Notes: generated by a model from the letters alone, not told the origin. 64,000 bases of DNA from Devosia sp. LC5 (GCF_000735585.1 NZ_JNNO01000023.1:231515-295514), one strand, 5' to 3'. Counted from the stretch's first letter, positions 39,712 through 49,535 are shown. Made by a program: numbers and translations.

Positions 39712-40785
39712 TTAAATCGCCTTCTCCGTCGCCGGATCGAACAGGTGCACATTGCCCGGCTCGATACTGACCGAGATCGTATCCCCCGCCTTCACACTCG
39801 TACGCCCGGTATCGACCACCATGATTTCCGGATCGCCGCCCAGCGTCAGATAGGTCATCGACCCCGTCGATTCGACCGCTGAAACCGGCAGCCGCAATAC
39901 CGCCGGGCCATCGCCGCCCACTTGCAAATGCTCGGGCCGCAGCCCGATCAGCACCGAACGCCCTGCCCCGACCGAACGGCCCAGAGCGACCGAGCCCGCT
40001 CCTGGCAAATCCGGCTGCACCGATTGGCCATCCGCGCTCACTTTCCCCGGCACGAAATTCATCGCCGGCGAACCGATAAAGCCCGCCACGAATTTGCTGG
40101 CCGGCGTGTCGTATAGCTCGAGGGGCGAACCCTGCTGCTCGATCACCCCATCGCGCATCACCACCACATGGTCGGCCATGGTCATGGCCTCGATCTGGTC
40201 ATGCGTCACATAAACCGAGGTTGCGCCCAGCCGGTCATGCAGCGCGCGGATTTCCTTGCGCATATGCACGCGCAGAGCCGCATCGAGATTGGAGAGCGGC
40301 TCGTCGAACAGGAACGCCTTGGGATTGCGGATGATCGCCCGCCCCATGGCCACGCGCTGCCTCTGCCCGCCCGAGAGCTCGCGCGGATAGCGTCCCAGCA
40401 GCGGCGTCAGCCCCGTCGTCTCCGCCACTTCACGCGCCGCCCGCGCGGCTTCCGCCTTGGGCACCCGCTTGAGCCGCAGCGAATAGGTCAGGTTCTGCTC
40501 CACCGTCATATGCGGATAAAGCGCATAGCTCTGGAACACCATGGCCACATCGCGCTTGCGCGGCGGCACGCCATTCATCTGCTCTCCGGCGATTTTCATC
40601 GTACCGCCCGAAATGGTTTCGAGCCCCGCCAGCGAGCGCAGCAAGGTCGATTTGCCACAACCCGATGGCCCCACCAGCGCCACGAAGGCCCCCTTGGGAA
40701 TGGTCAGGTCGATATTCTTGAGGGCATGGAAGCTGCCATAATGCTTGTCGATACCGACGAGTTCGATTTGCGGCTCTGCACTCAT
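39712..40785 (-). CDS. Carbohydrate ABC transporter ATP-binding protein (UgpC/MalK type)
   Basis: A 357-residue ATPase of the CUT1 class. Walker [10 protein letters not shown], the Q-loop MVFQSYALYPHMTVEQNL, signature LSGGQRQRVAMGRAI, Walker B AFLFDEPLSNLDAALRV and the H-loop YVTHDQIEAMTMADHVVVMR are followed by the extra MalK-type OB-fold regulatory domain (residues about 240-357, GRSVGAGRSVLIGLRPEHLQ). It is the last gene of the operon and overlaps the upstream permease by ATGA. Confidence 0.95.
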   Translation of the reverse strand: MSAEPQIELVGIDKHYGSFHALKNIDLTIPKGAFVALVGPSGCGKSTLLRSLAGLETISGGTMKIAGEQMNGVPPRKRDVAMVFQSYALYPHMTVEQNLTYSLRLKRVPKAEAARAAREVAETTGLTPLLGRYPRELSGGQRQRVAMGRAIIRNPKAFLFDEPLSNLDAALRVHMRKEIRALHDRLGATSVYVTHDQIEAMTMADHVVVMRDGVIEQQGSPLELYDTPASKFVAGFIGSPAMNFVPGKVSADGQSVQPDLPGAGSVALGRSVGAGRSVLIGLRPEHLQVGGDGPAVLRLPVSAVESTGSMTYLTLGGDPEIMVVDTGRTSVKAGDTISVSIEPGNVHLFDPATEKAI

Positions 40786-41609
40786 TTGAGAGCTCCCGAG
40801 GTAAGGCCGGAGACGATCCGGCGCTGCAGGATGACGAAGACGAGGAGGATCGGTGTCACATAGATGGCCGAATAGGCCATGATGGCGTTCCAGTCCGACG
40901 AATTGGGCCCGAGGAACCCGGATAGACCGACGCTGGCTGGTTGCAGCAACGGGCTCTGGATGATCGACTTGGAATAGATATATTCGCCGAACGCACTCAT
41001 GAAGGTGAGGATGGCGCAGACCAGGATGCCATTGCGCGCCAGTGGCAGCACGATGAAGAAAAACGCCCCCACCCGCGAATTGCCATCCACCAGCGCTGCT
41101 TCCTCAAGCTCGCGCGGCACGCTCATGAAGGTGGCCCGCACCAGCACGACAAAGAAGGGCATGGCCTTGGCGGCGGCTGCCAGCACCACCGCCGTACGCG
41201 GATAGTTGAGCAACCCGATCTGGTTGAACCCCACAAAGAGTGGCGTGATCATCACCGAGGCCGGCAGCACCTGCAGCATCAGGATGGCGAACAGCCCCAG
41301 ATCGATCCAGGCGCTGCGATAGCGCGCCAGCACATAGGCGCAGCCGGTACCCAGGATCACGGTAATGGCGGTCACGCCCGAGGCGATGATCACCGAATTC
41401 CACAAGAAGGTGGACATGGTGCGCCGCGCCCACACATCGGCATAGATGTTCGCGTTGGGCGCAGCAGGCCAGAAACTGGGCGGATTGGCGAAGATTTCCG
41501 AGCCCGATTTGAGGCTGGTCACATACATCCAGTACAGCGGAAACAGGTAAACTGCGGCCAAAGCCAGCGCGATGGCGAGCAATGCCCAGGGGGTATAAGT
41601 CCGGGTCAT
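40782..41609 (-). CDS. Carbohydrate ABC transporter permease (MalG/UgpE type)
   Basis: A 275-residue inner-membrane subunit with about six helices. The EAA coupling loop is RELEEAALVDGNSRVGAFFF, which contacts the ATPase. The N-terminal YLFPLYWMYVTSLKSGSEIF and the terminal RIVSGLTSGALK are typical of the second CUT1 permease. It overlaps both neighbours by ATGA. Confidence 0.94.
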   Translation of the reverse strand: MTRTYTPWALLAIALALAAVYLFPLYWMYVTSLKSGSEIFANPPSFWPAAPNANIYADVWARRTMSTFLWNSVIIASGVTAITVILGTGCAYVLARYRSAWIDLGLFAILMLQVLPASVMITPLFVGFNQIGLLNYPRTAVVLAAAAKAMPFFVVLVRATFMSVPRELEEAALVDGNSRVGAFFFIVLPLARNGILVCAILTFMSAFGEYIYSKSIIQSPLLQPASVGLSGFLGPNSSDWNAIMAYSAIYVTPILLVFVILQRRIVSGLTSGALK

Positions 41610-42508
41610 CCGCGCACCTCATGCCGGGTCGAGCGCACGTAAAGAATCGAGGCGAACAGCACGAGCACGAACATCATCACCGATACGGTCGCGCCCTTGG
41701 CAAAATCGTAGAGCTGGAAGCTCAACTGCCAGGACCAGTAACCGGCCACATTGGATGTATTGGCCGGACCGCCCTCGGTCAGCGCAGGGAAAAGATCGAA
41801 TTGCTGCAACGTACCGATCAGCCCCAGCGACAGCACGGCGCCAATGGTCGAGCGCATCATGGGCAGGGTAATGGTCCAGAACCGCTGCCAGGCATTGGCG
41901 CCGTCAAGTTCGGCAGCCTCATAGAGATCGCGCGGAATGGCCGCCAGCCCCACCGATAGCAACAGCATGTTGAAGGCCAGGCCCAGCCAGATATTGGCGA
42001 TGATCACCGCCCAGATGGAAAAGCTCGGATCCGATTTCCAGAAGATATTGGACTGGATGATGCCCAGCCCGCGCAGGATGGAATTGAGCACGCCGAAATC
42101 GCCGGCCAGGATCCAGCTCCAGATGGCGCCGACCACCAGGCCCGGCATCACCCAGGACACGAGGAACAACCCGCGAATGGTCGCTGCCCCCGGAAATTTC
42201 TGCGCAAAGAACACCGCCAGCGCGAAACCCAACACGAATTGTCCGGCCATCGAGCCAACGACAAACACCAGCGTATTGCGCGTCACCATCCAGAATTCGG
42301 GCTGCTGTACCACCGCCACATAGTTGGAGATGCCGGCAAAGGGACGGATCAACTGCCCCAGGGTGAACATATCCACCTGCTGGAAGCTCATCAGCACATT
42401 ATAGACCAGCGGCAGGCCGGCCAGCGCCAGCAGGAACACCATTGCCGCGCCGACCAGGATCAGGTCGAACCCGACCCCGTCCCGCAAACTATTGAAAAAT
42501 TTCGCCAT
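41606..42508 (-). CDS. Carbohydrate ABC transporter permease (MalF/UgpA type)
   Basis: A 300-residue inner-membrane subunit with six helices. It carries LPLVYNVLMSFQQVDMFTLG near the N-terminus and the EAA loop DLYEAAELDGANAWQRFWTI, followed by LGLIGTLQQFDLFPALTEGG. A hairpin at 42534-42557 separates it from the binding-protein gene upstream. Confidence 0.94.
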   Translation of the reverse strand: MAKFFNSLRDGVGFDLILVGAAMVFLLALAGLPLVYNVLMSFQQVDMFTLGQLIRPFAGISNYVAVVQQPEFWMVTRNTLVFVVGSMAGQFVLGFALAVFFAQKFPGAATIRGLFLVSWVMPGLVVGAIWSWILAGDFGVLNSILRGLGIIQSNIFWKSDPSFSIWAVIIANIWLGLAFNMLLLSVGLAAIPRDLYEAAELDGANAWQRFWTITLPMMRSTIGAVLSLGLIGTLQQFDLFPALTEGGPANTSNVAGYWSWQLSFQLYDFAKGATVSVMMFVLVLFASILYVRSTRHEVRG

Positions 42509-42533
42509 CCGGCCTTCCTCTACAGGGGAATGC

Positions 42534-42557
42534 CCCGGCCGGATCGCTCCGGCCGGG
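42534..42557 (-). other. Intercistronic hairpin after sugar-binding-protein gene
   Basis: A perfect 10-bp stem with loop of four (arms 42534-42543, 42548-42557) begins 14 bases past the stop codon of the binding-protein gene. No T-run. Same placement as those after urtA, phnD and pstS. Confidence 0.7.
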
Positions 42558-42571
42558 TAGGATCAATCGGG

Positions 42572-43798
42572 CTAGCCGGTAATCCCCTTGATGGTGGCCT
42601 GTGCCTGGTCGAGCGCATCCTTGGCCGACATCTGGCCGGTCAGCGCCTGTTGCATGGCGTCGAAGATCGCCTTGGAGATTTTCTGCCATTCCGGGTGCGG
42701 ACCACGCGGCTGGGCATATTGCAGCTGTTCCTGGAACACCTTGAGTGCCTCGTCCTTCAGCGCCACGCCGGTGACGGGCAGCTCGATATCGCTGCGAGCC
42801 GGGATGTTGCCGAATTCTTCGAAGATACGGTGATCCTGCGCCGCGAAATATTCGAGTGCGCGGAAGGCTTCATCGGGATGCTTGGTGGTCGACATGATGC
42901 CCCAGTCGAACCCACCCAGCGCCGAGGAACGATCGCCCCCTTCAGTGATCGTGGGCAGCAGGGCCACGCCCCAATCGAACTTGGCGTCTTCGACCATGCG
43001 GTCGATTTCCCAAGGGCCAGAGATCGCCATGGCGGCATTGCCGGAGTTGAAAGTGCCGGTGGAATCCCACTGGCCCAGGCTCAACACGTCCCTCGAAGCC
43101 CAGCCATTGTCGATCATCTTCTTCCACAGATCGAGCACTTCGGCAGCGCCATCCGTATTGACGTTGTCATAGCCGCCACCCGACATCTGGATGATGGGCA
43201 GGAACTGGAACGTGCCTTCTTCACCGGCGCGGGCCGAGAAGGTGGCGCCATAGACGTTGTTGGCCGGGTCGGTCAGCTTTTCGGCATATTCGGTCAGTTG
43301 CGCCCAGGTCTTGGGCGGCTCGGTAATACCGGCCTTGGCGAACAGGTCCTTGTTGTAGAACACGCCGATCGTGTCGGTATATTTCGGAATGCCGAAATAC
43401 TTGCCATCCCAGGTCACCGAGTTCATCGGGCCTTCGAAATAGTTCTCGGCCTTGATGACCTCGGAGGCCGCGATGCGGTCGGTAATATCGAGCATGGCCC
43501 CGCGCGAGGAGAACATCGCAAAATCGGGATTGTCGAAGGAGACGATATCGGGCGCATTGCCGGTGGCGAAAGCGCGCAGCGTCTCGTTCACCAGGTCATC
43601 GAACGCAATGCCGCGGTATTCCACCACGATGTCTTCGTTCTGTTCGTCGAATTCCTTGGAAAACGTGTCGGCAATACCCACACGGTCCACCCCGTCGATC
43701 GACCAGATCTTGAGCGTCACCTGCGCCATGGCGGGTCCTGCCACCATCAGCGCGCCCAATGCGATACCGGCTGCAAGGCCGAGTTTAGTCAGCTTCAT
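42572..43798 (-). CDS. Carbohydrate ABC transporter substrate-binding protein
   Basis: A 408-residue periplasmic binding protein of the SBP type-1 (MalE/UgpB-like) class. GGGAGG lies 6 bases before the ATG, and a signal peptide covers residues 1-25 ([20 protein letters not shown]). The mature part starts [20 protein letters not shown] and contains [40 protein letters not shown] and the late [20 protein letters not shown]. The ligand is a sugar or polyol; with Gfo/Idh/MocA and isomerase genes upstream, an inositol-like or keto-sugar compound is possible but not demonstrated. Confidence 0.93.
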   Translation of the reverse strand: MKLTKLGLAAGIALGALMVAGPAMAQVTLKIWSIDGVDRVGIADTFSKEFDEQNEDIVVEYRGIAFDDLVNETLRAFATGNAPDIVSFDNPDFAMFSSRGAMLDITDRIAASEVIKAENYFEGPMNSVTWDGKYFGIPKYTDTIGVFYNKDLFAKAGITEPPKTWAQLTEYAEKLTDPANNVYGATFSARAGEEGTFQFLPIIQMSGGGYDNVNTDGAAEVLDLWKKMIDNGWASRDVLSLGQWDSTGTFNSGNAAMAISGPWEIDRMVEDAKFDWGVALLPTITEGGDRSSALGGFDWGIMSTTKHPDEAFRALEYFAAQDHRIFEEFGNIPARSDIELPVTGVALKDEALKVFQEQLQYAQPRGPHPEWQKISKAIFDAMQQALTGQMSAKDALDQAQATIKGITG

Positions 43799-43869
43799 TG
43801 TCTTCCTCCCTTTTGGCGGCATCTGCCGCATCCAAAGCCAGGCGGGGCCCTCCAGCCCCACCCGGCAAT

Positions 43870-44772
43870 CTAGCTGGCCATGGCGACGAATTCGCCGCCG
43901 CGGCAATTCTTGAGGTAGTTGAGCCCGCGCACCTGGCCGGTCATTTCCAGCGCATCGCGATAGACCGGATCATGCCAGCCTTCGATGTCGATCGAGCCTT
44001 CGTAGCCGGCGAGGCGCAATTCGGAGATCACATCGGTCCAATTGGTGTCGCCAAAGCCCGGCGTGCGCATGAACACGAACTTCTCCTTGCCGAAAATGCC
44101 GTGTTCCTTGATCACTTCCCAACGGATGGTAGCGTCCTTGCCATGCACATGGAAGAATTTGTGCGCCCATTTGCGAATTTGGGGCAGTGGATCAATCAGA
44201 TAGACCATCTGGTGGCAGGGCTCCCATTCGAGCCCGATATTGTCATCCGGCGTTTCGTTGAACATCAGCTCCCAGGCATCGGGATTATGCGCGATGTTCC
44301 AGTCCCCGCTGGCCCAATTGCCATCCATGGCGCAGTTCTCGAAGGCGATCTTCACGCCCTTGTCAGCTGCCCGTTTGGCCAGCTCGGACCAGACTTCCTT
44401 GTAGCGCGGCAGGCTATCGGTCAGCGGCTTGTTGCGAATGCGCCCGGTAAAGCCGGCCACGCAGGTCGCGCCGAAATGATGGGCATTGTCGATACAATCC
44501 TTCCAGCCCTGCAGGGTCTGGCGATCCATTTCCTGGTCTTCCAGCGGATTGCCAAACATGCCGATGGTGGAAATGGTGATGTCGCGATTGCCTATGGCAT
44601 CAAGGCTGCGTTTGCCCAGCTCGGCCAGGTCCTGCCCATTGGTGGTCTGCCAGAAAAACGGCTCGAAACTCTCGAATCCCAGATCGGCAATGGCCGCAAT
44701 GTTCTCGGCGGCCTTGCCGGCCGTGCCCTGGATCATGGTGCCGATACGGATGGTCTTGGCTGGATCGCTCAC
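43870..44772 (-). CDS. Sugar phosphate isomerase/epimerase (TIM barrel)
   Basis: A 300-residue xylose-isomerase-like TIM-barrel protein (AP_endonuc_2 fold). Metal ligands are likely in [44 protein letters not shown] and [13 protein letters not shown]. Such proteins act as isomerases, epimerases or dehydratases on sugar-derived keto acids and polyols. It is 12 bases downstream of the oxidoreductase gene and 71 bases upstream of the binding-protein gene, which suggests a second control point there. Confidence 0.88.
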   Translation of the reverse strand: MSDPAKTIRIGTMIQGTAGKAAENIAAIADLGFESFEPFFWQTTNGQDLAELGKRSLDAIGNRDITISTIGMFGNPLEDQEMDRQTLQGWKDCIDNAHHFGATCVAGFTGRIRNKPLTDSLPRYKEVWSELAKRAADKGVKIAFENCAMDGNWASGDWNIAHNPDAWELMFNETPDDNIGLEWEPCHQMVYLIDPLPQIRKWAHKFFHVHGKDATIRWEVIKEHGIFGKEKFVFMRTPGFGDTNWTDVISELRLAGYEGSIDIEGWHDPVYRDALEMTGQVRGLNYLKNCRGGEFVAMAS

Positions 44773-44784
44773 GTCAAAAAATCC

Positions 44785-45834
44785 TCAAACTGCAATGGTG
44801 ACGCGCTGCTTGGTCTTGGCGCTTTCGATCGCCGCAAAGACCATGGCAAGGCTTTTGATATTGTCGTTGCCGGCGGTTTCCGGCTGGCGGTTCTCGTCAA
44901 TGGCGGCAAGGAACTCGGCAATGACGCTGGCATGGCCATGCGTCTGCGCCAGATCGGCCGGCTCGGGCACGTCGATGCCAACCAATTCGCGCAGGAACCC
45001 GCTGTCCCCCGCCACCACTTTGGCCTCGAACTTGTTTTCGCCATCCCAAAGCAGTGTGCCCTTGGTGCCGACAAAGCGCCACGCGCTTTCCCAGCTGGTA
45101 TTGGCGCCCTCGGCCGCCCAGCTGCCGCGATAGGTGAAGACTACATCGTCGGAGAATTCAAAGATCGCATTGGCCGCTGCGCCGTGAGAATACCAGGAGC
45201 CGCGCGGATTATTTTCTAGGCAATAGACCGCCAGCGGCACCTTGCCGGCCATGAAGCGCGCCGCGTCCAGCGTATGGATCGCCATGTCGAGCAGCAGCAC
45301 ATTCTCCATCTGCTCGCGGAAACCGCCGAAATGCGCACCGATGAAGAAATCGCAATGCAGCCCCGTCAATTCGCCCAGCGCGCCGCTCTCGATCAGTTGC
45401 CGAATGCGCCGCACCCCGGCAATAAACCGCCGGTTCTGCACCACCGCATGCACCCGACCGGCAGTTTTCGCCTTCTCGATCAGGTCCTGCCCCGCGACCA
45501 GCGACGTCGCCATCGGCTTCTCGCTCAACACGTGGCAGCCGTGCTTGAGTCCCGTCGCGACCACGTCGTGCCGCGCCACCGGCACCACCACGTCAAACAG
45601 CAAATCCGGCTTGACCTTGGCCAGCATGGCATCGAGGTCCGACCCAATGGCCGCCCCGCTCAACCCGAATTCATCAGCCCGCGCCTGCGCCACTGCCGGG
45701 TCGAGATCGACCAGGCCGACAACCTCGACGCAGCCGGTCACTTCCGGCGCCTCCAGGATGGCTTTTAACCACCCCTTGGACATAGCTCCGCACCCGGCCA
45801 GAACGGCGGTTTTTGTCAAACTGATATCCTCCAT
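44785..45834 (-). CDS. Gfo/Idh/MocA family oxidoreductase
   Basis: A 349-residue NAD(P)-dependent sugar or polyol dehydrogenase. The Rossmann start is TAVLAGCGAMSKGWLKAILE. The Glu-Lys-Pro signature appears as HVLSEKPMATSLVAGQDLIE, and the C-terminal alpha/beta domain has MAIHTLDAARFMAGKVPLAV. GGAGG sits 8 bases before a TTG at 45819, so the true start could be there, giving 344 residues. It is the first gene of the operon, divergent from the LacI regulator across a 148-base region with a perfect operator. Confidence 0.92.
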   Translation of the reverse strand: MEDISLTKTAVLAGCGAMSKGWLKAILEAPEVTGCVEVVGLVDLDPAVAQARADEFGLSGAAIGSDLDAMLAKVKPDLLFDVVVPVARHDVVATGLKHGCHVLSEKPMATSLVAGQDLIEKAKTAGRVHAVVQNRRFIAGVRRIRQLIESGALGELTGLHCDFFIGAHFGGFREQMENVLLLDMAIHTLDAARFMAGKVPLAVYCLENNPRGSWYSHGAAANAIFEFSDDVVFTYRGSWAAEGANTSWESAWRFVGTKGTLLWDGENKFEAKVVAGDSGFLRELVGIDVPEPADLAQTHGHASVIAEFLAAIDENRQPETAGNDNIKSLAMVFAAIESAKTKQRVTIAV

Positions 45835-45877
45835 ACGGGATCTTTGGCCCGAGGGGTCCTCCTCCGCAGGCCAATTC

Positions 45878-45891
45878 CGTAAACGTTTACG
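45878..45891. promoter_or_regulatory. LacI-family operator palindrome
   Basis: CGTAAACGTTTACG is a perfect 14-bp palindrome with the central CG typical of LacI/PurR operators. It lies 43 bases before the oxidoreductase start and 91 bases before the regulator gene, so it can control both. Binding by the adjacent LacI-type protein is inferred. Confidence 0.85.
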
Positions 45892-45982
45892 AGGCTATAT
45901 AAACCGGCTATTCCATGTCAATAGGGGTTGAAGGGGGCCGTGCAAAACCGGCCTCCCCACCACGAGGGGAGCCGCCAGAAAA

Positions 45983-47020
45983 ATGATCGGTATCAAGCGT
46001 TTGGCTGAGCATCTCAATGTATCGATCGGCACTGTGTCGCGTGCCCTCAATGGCAAGCCGGACGTCAATGAAGCCACCCGCAAGCGCATATTGGAGGCTG
46101 CGGCGGAGCTTGGCTATGTCCCCAACCAGGCCGGCCGCGCCCTGCGCAAGGGCTCCACCGGCGTTGTCGGCTTCATGATGCAGACCGGTTCGCAGATCAC
46201 CGGCGAAGGCGATGTGTTCTTCATGAGCGTCTTCGATGGCGTGCAGACCGTCTTTGCCCGCCACCAGCTCGATCTGGTCGCCCTGCTCTGCTCGTCCGAG
46301 GAAGACCCCCACGCCTATCTGCAGCGCGTCGTTGCGCGCGGCTTTGCCGATGCCCTGATCATCTCGGCCACCAAGCGCCACGATCACCGTATCGATTATC
46401 TGGCCGGGCACGGCATTCCCTTTGTCGCCCTGGGCCGTAGCCTCACCGATGCGGGCCAGCCCTGGCTCGATCTGGATTTCGAGGGCATGGCCGAAACCGG
46501 GGTCAATCGCCTCGTCGCAAAAGGCCACCGCCGCATCGGCGTCTTCGCCCCGATAGACGATACCAATCTGGGATTCGTCTTTGTCGACAGCTATCGCAAG
46601 ACACTGGAGCGCCACGGCGTCGCATTCGATCCCGACCTGGTCTTCCGCACTCATCCCAACGAGCGCGGCGGTCACCAGATTGCCCGCGCCATTGCAGCCA
46701 TGCCAGACGATAGGCGCCCCACCGGCTTTGTGCTGATCAATGAGAAGCTCTCCGTCGGCCTTTATGGCGGCCTCCACGAGGCGGGCCTCATACCCGGGCG
46801 CGACATCGCCGTCATCGGCCGCGACAGCCCCCATGCCCATTACCTCACGCCCAAGCTCACCTGCTTCCGCCTCTCGCTGCGCGCGCTGGGCATTAGCCTG
46901 GCCGAGGCCCTGCTCGCCACCATGCCCGCCTATGCCGGCCAATACCCGCTGGGCGTGGTCCGCAAGGTTCTGCCCATGGAATTGGTCGAAGGCGACAGCG
47001 ACAACGCCCTCCCCCTTTGA
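45983..47020 (+). CDS. LacI-family transcriptional regulator
   Basis: A 345-residue repressor. The N-terminal helix-turn-helix is IKRLAEHLNVSIGTVSRALN, followed by the hinge helix region YVPNQAGRALRKGSTGVVGF that bends operator DNA. Residues about 60-335 form the periplasmic-binding-like ligand domain (DALIISATKRHDHRIDYLAG, NRLVAKGHRRIGVFAPIDDT). It probably represses the divergent sugar operon until a sugar or pathway intermediate binds. A GAGGGGAG site is 11 bases upstream. No terminator is evident before the tRNA. Confidence 0.94.
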   Translation: MIGIKRLAEHLNVSIGTVSRALNGKPDVNEATRKRILEAAAELGYVPNQAGRALRKGSTGVVGFMMQTGSQITGEGDVFFMSVFDGVQTVFARHQLDLVALLCSSEEDPHAYLQRVVARGFADALIISATKRHDHRIDYLAGHGIPFVALGRSLTDAGQPWLDLDFEGMAETGVNRLVAKGHRRIGVFAPIDDTNLGFVFVDSYRKTLERHGVAFDPDLVFRTHPNERGGHQIARAIAAMPDDRRPTGFVLINEKLSVGLYGGLHEAGLIPGRDIAVIGRDSPHAHYLTPKLTCFRLSLRALGISLAEALLATMPAYAGQYPLGVVRKVLPMELVEGDSDNALPL

Positions 47021-47052
47021 CACGCGCCACGACCCTGCTATGAGGCTGGCAG

Positions 47053-47128
47053 GGGCCTATAGCTCAATGGTTAGAGCCGACCGCTCATAACGGTCTGGTT
47101 CCAGGTTCGAGTCCTGGTGGGCCCACCA
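47053..47128 (+). tRNA. tRNA-Ile2 (CAT anticodon, lysidine type)
   Basis: A 76-base cloverleaf with encoded CCA. Acceptor GGGCCTA pairs with TGGGCCC (47118-47124), D arm GCTC/GAGC, anticodon stem GACCG/CGGTC with loop CTCATAA, variable loop of five, T arm CCAGG/CCTGG with TTCGAGT. The CAT anticodon alone would suggest Met. The GGGCCTATAGCTCA body matches the alphaproteobacterial tRNA-Ile2 in which C34 is converted to lysidine by TilS to read ATA. Confidence 0.92.
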
Positions 47129-47159
47129 TTTCCCTGCGCGACTGCCACAGATGCGCCGC

Positions 47160-48503
47160 CTAATGCCCGCTGGAGCCGATCAGGCGGGAGCGGATGGCAT
47201 TGGACAGATTGTCGAAAACGAACACGACGATCAGGATGAGAACCACCATATAGGCGACATTTTCCCAATCCTGGTTGGTCCGCATGGCTTCGATCAGCTT
47301 CAGGCCAATGCCACCCGCGCCCACCGCGCCGATCACCGTGGCTGAGCGCGTGTTGGATTCCCAGAAATAAAGCACCTGGCTAAGGAAGACTGGCGCCACC
47401 TGCGGCACCACGCCATAGCGCTGGATGGCCGCCGGCGAAGCGCCGACCGAGCGTACGCCCTCGCGCTGCTTGTCGTCTATATTCTCGATCGCTTCCGTGC
47501 TGGTCTTGCCCAGCGTACCTGTATCGGTGAAGAAAATCGCCGCAATGCCGGGGATGGGGCCAGGGCCAAAGCCGCGCACGAAGAACAGGGCCCAGATCAG
47601 CATATCGACCGAGCGCAGCAGATCAAAACTGCGCTTGGTGAACCAGTTGGTCAACCGGTTCCGTGTCACGTTGCGAGCCGCAAGGAAGGATAGCGGGAAG
47701 GCGACCACGGCCGCAAACAGCGTCCCCACAAAGGCCATGACAATGGTCTGCAGGAGCTTGTTGTAGACATCAAGGTGCTGCCATTCCGAATTGGTGAGGA
47801 ATTCATCCACCGCCAGCTGCAGGTTCGACCTGTCAGGCTCGATCTGCGGGCCTGCTGTCACCGTGGTCCAGACTTCTCCGGCCGACATGCCGAAAAAGGG
47901 AGAATTGGTGTCAAAGAAGAAATTGGGCCAGCCGAAGAACCGGCGGCGTATATAGACCTGTGTGGCACGGATTTCGGCAAGCCCGGCAAAACCGTAATAG
48001 ACGGTGACGCGACCGTTCTTGAGAGCGAAGGCATCGGTCGCGGTTTCGGGCAGGACAGCCGCGCCATCGGCGAAGCGCACCACATGCTCGACCCCATCGA
48101 CCACGGCAATGACCTGATCCTGTGCCACCTCGACGCGATTGGTGTCGCTTCCGAATGTGATCGCATAGGCATTTTCGCCCATCTGGGTAATCCAGTCCGG
48201 GTCCGGATCGTCGCCCAGAAGCGAGCGGGTCCATTCCACGTCTATCCCTTCGTCACCGAAGCGGAAGCGCGGCGTTGCCTCCCAGGACACCCAGTCGGCC
48301 ATATAGGTGCCGGCACGTTCCCACTGGGCATCGCCCAATACCTGCGGCACGCCGAAAAAGAAGAAGCAGAAGACGAAGTAGGCGGCCGTCACAGCCACGG
48401 CGGCCGGCGCCCAGACGCGCTCGAACAGGCTTTTGTGGAACACTCCGGGATGACGCGCCATCAACGCGTTGCGTTCGGCGGGGCGCAGGCTCGACTGGAT
48501 CAT
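47160..48503 (-). CDS. phnE: Phosphonate/phosphate ABC transporter permease PhnE2
   Basis: A 447-residue permease of the PhnE class, unusually long because about 200 residues of mostly extracytoplasmic sequence (residues 60-225, including FGSDTNRVEVAQDQVIAVVD) follow the first helix. The membrane core has AFVGTLFAAVVAFPLSFLAA, the coupling loop KQREGVRSVGASPAAIQRYG and ATVIGAVGAGGIGLKLIEAM. In rhizobia such a pair of PhnE permeases belongs to PhoCDET, a high-affinity phosphate/phosphonate importer. It ends the operon, 3 bases after phnE1. Confidence 0.93.
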   Translation of the reverse strand: MIQSSLRPAERNALMARHPGVFHKSLFERVWAPAAVAVTAAYFVFCFFFFGVPQVLGDAQWERAGTYMADWVSWEATPRFRFGDEGIDVEWTRSLLGDDPDPDWITQMGENAYAITFGSDTNRVEVAQDQVIAVVDGVEHVVRFADGAAVLPETATDAFALKNGRVTVYYGFAGLAEIRATQVYIRRRFFGWPNFFFDTNSPFFGMSAGEVWTTVTAGPQIEPDRSNLQLAVDEFLTNSEWQHLDVYNKLLQTIVMAFVGTLFAAVVAFPLSFLAARNVTRNRLTNWFTKRSFDLLRSVDMLIWALFFVRGFGPGPIPGIAAIFFTDTGTLGKTSTEAIENIDDKQREGVRSVGASPAAIQRYGVVPQVAPVFLSQVLYFWESNTRSATVIGAVGAGGIGLKLIEAMRTNQDWENVAYMVVLILIVVFVFDNLSNAIRSRLIGSSGH

Positions 48504-48506
48504 GGC

Positions 48507-49478
48507 TCAGGCTCCGAACTGGAAGGCGGCATTGCCCACCAACCTCTGCCGCAACCAGCCCGAGAACCAGTCGATCAGCAGGATGGTGGCGAACAACAGG
48601 ACGATGATGGCGTAGGTCTTGGCCGCATGGTCGCGGCTGAGCGAGAGACGGAACACCTCCCCGATGCCGCCACCGCCCACCGCTCCGATGATGGTTGAAG
48701 CGCGCACGTTGATCTCGGTGCGCAGCAGGGCATAGGAGACAAAATTAGGCAGGACCTGCGGCACCATGCCGTAGCGAACACATTCCAGCCAGGTCGCGCC
48801 GACCGACCGCAGGCCCTCATCGGGCTTCATGTCGGCATTTTCGACCACTTCAAAGAACAGCTTGCCCAGCGCGCCGGTCGTATGGATGAAGATGGCGACC
48901 ACTGCCGCAATCGGGCCGATGGAGAGGATGGCGACCAGCAGGCCGGCAATCACGATCTCGGGGAAGGCGCGCATCAGTTCGAGCAGGCGCCGCACCAGGA
49001 AGCGCACTGCGCCCGCGCCAACGAGGTTGGTGGCAGCGAAGAAGCAGAGCACGAAGGCCATGGCCGCGCCAGCCAGCGTAGCACAGAGTGCGATATTGAT
49101 GGTGACCAGCATCTGGTAGAAATATTCGGGCAGATAGACGCTGCCGAAAAGATAGACCCGCCCTTCCTCATAGTCATATTTCAGCGAGCCATCGGCATAG
49201 GGCGAAGGCAGGTCGAACAGCGCGCGGACGATCTCGAACGGATCGTCGGGCTGGAAGTGAATGAAGAAGTCGAAGAAATAGGGCAGCCGGTCGAAGAACT
49301 TTCCAGCATTGTTGTCGTTGGCGAACCACAGCGCGAAGAACAGCAGCGTTGCGACGCCGCCCAGCGCGAGCAGGCTGTAAAGTCGCCTGGTGCGCAGCAA
49401 TTGCTGATAGTGGCGATGGATGGTGCGGCCTGCCTCGGACAGCTCCGTCCGGCCGGGACCGGCATCGATCATGCTCAT
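48507..49478 (-). CDS. phnE: Phosphonate/phosphate ABC transporter permease PhnE1
   Basis: A 323-residue first PhnE-class permease. The first helix (RLYSLLALGGVATLLFFALW) is followed by a polar loop and a core with TLAGAAMAFVLCFFAATNLV, coupling loop MKPDEGLRSVGATWLECVRY and ASTIIGAVGGGGIGEVFRLS. GGAG lies 7 bases before the ATG. A hairpin at 49501-49525 separates it from phnD. Confidence 0.93.
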   Translation of the reverse strand: MSMIDAGPGRTELSEAGRTIHRHYQQLLRTRRLYSLLALGGVATLLFFALWFANDNNAGKFFDRLPYFFDFFIHFQPDDPFEIVRALFDLPSPYADGSLKYDYEEGRVYLFGSVYLPEYFYQMLVTINIALCATLAGAAMAFVLCFFAATNLVGAGAVRFLVRRLLELMRAFPEIVIAGLLVAILSIGPIAAVVAIFIHTTGALGKLFFEVVENADMKPDEGLRSVGATWLECVRYGMVPQVLPNFVSYALLRTEINVRASTIIGAVGGGGIGEVFRLSLSRDHAAKTYAIIVLLFATILLIDWFSGWLRQRLVGNAAFQFGA

Positions 49479-49500
49479 GAAATGGCTCCGCGCAGGGTGC

Positions 49501-49525
49501 GGCCGGCGACGTGGGGTCGCCGGCC
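49501..49525 (-). other. Intercistronic hairpin phnD-phnE1
   Basis: A perfect 10-bp stem with 5-base loop (arms 49501-49510, 49516-49525) lies 10 bases past the phnD stop on the minus strand. It has no T-run. Confidence 0.7.
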
Positions 49526-49535
49526 GGCGAAGGTC

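Noticed and set aside
43844..43859. Hairpin between the isomerase and binding-protein genes
   Set aside because: The stem is only 5 bp and has no T-run, too weak to call.
47053..47128. Reading the CAT anticodon as elongator or initiator tRNA-Met
   Set aside because: The acceptor and D-arm sequence GGGCCTATAGCTCA matches the tRNA-Ile2 type in alphaproteobacteria, not the Met isoacceptors.
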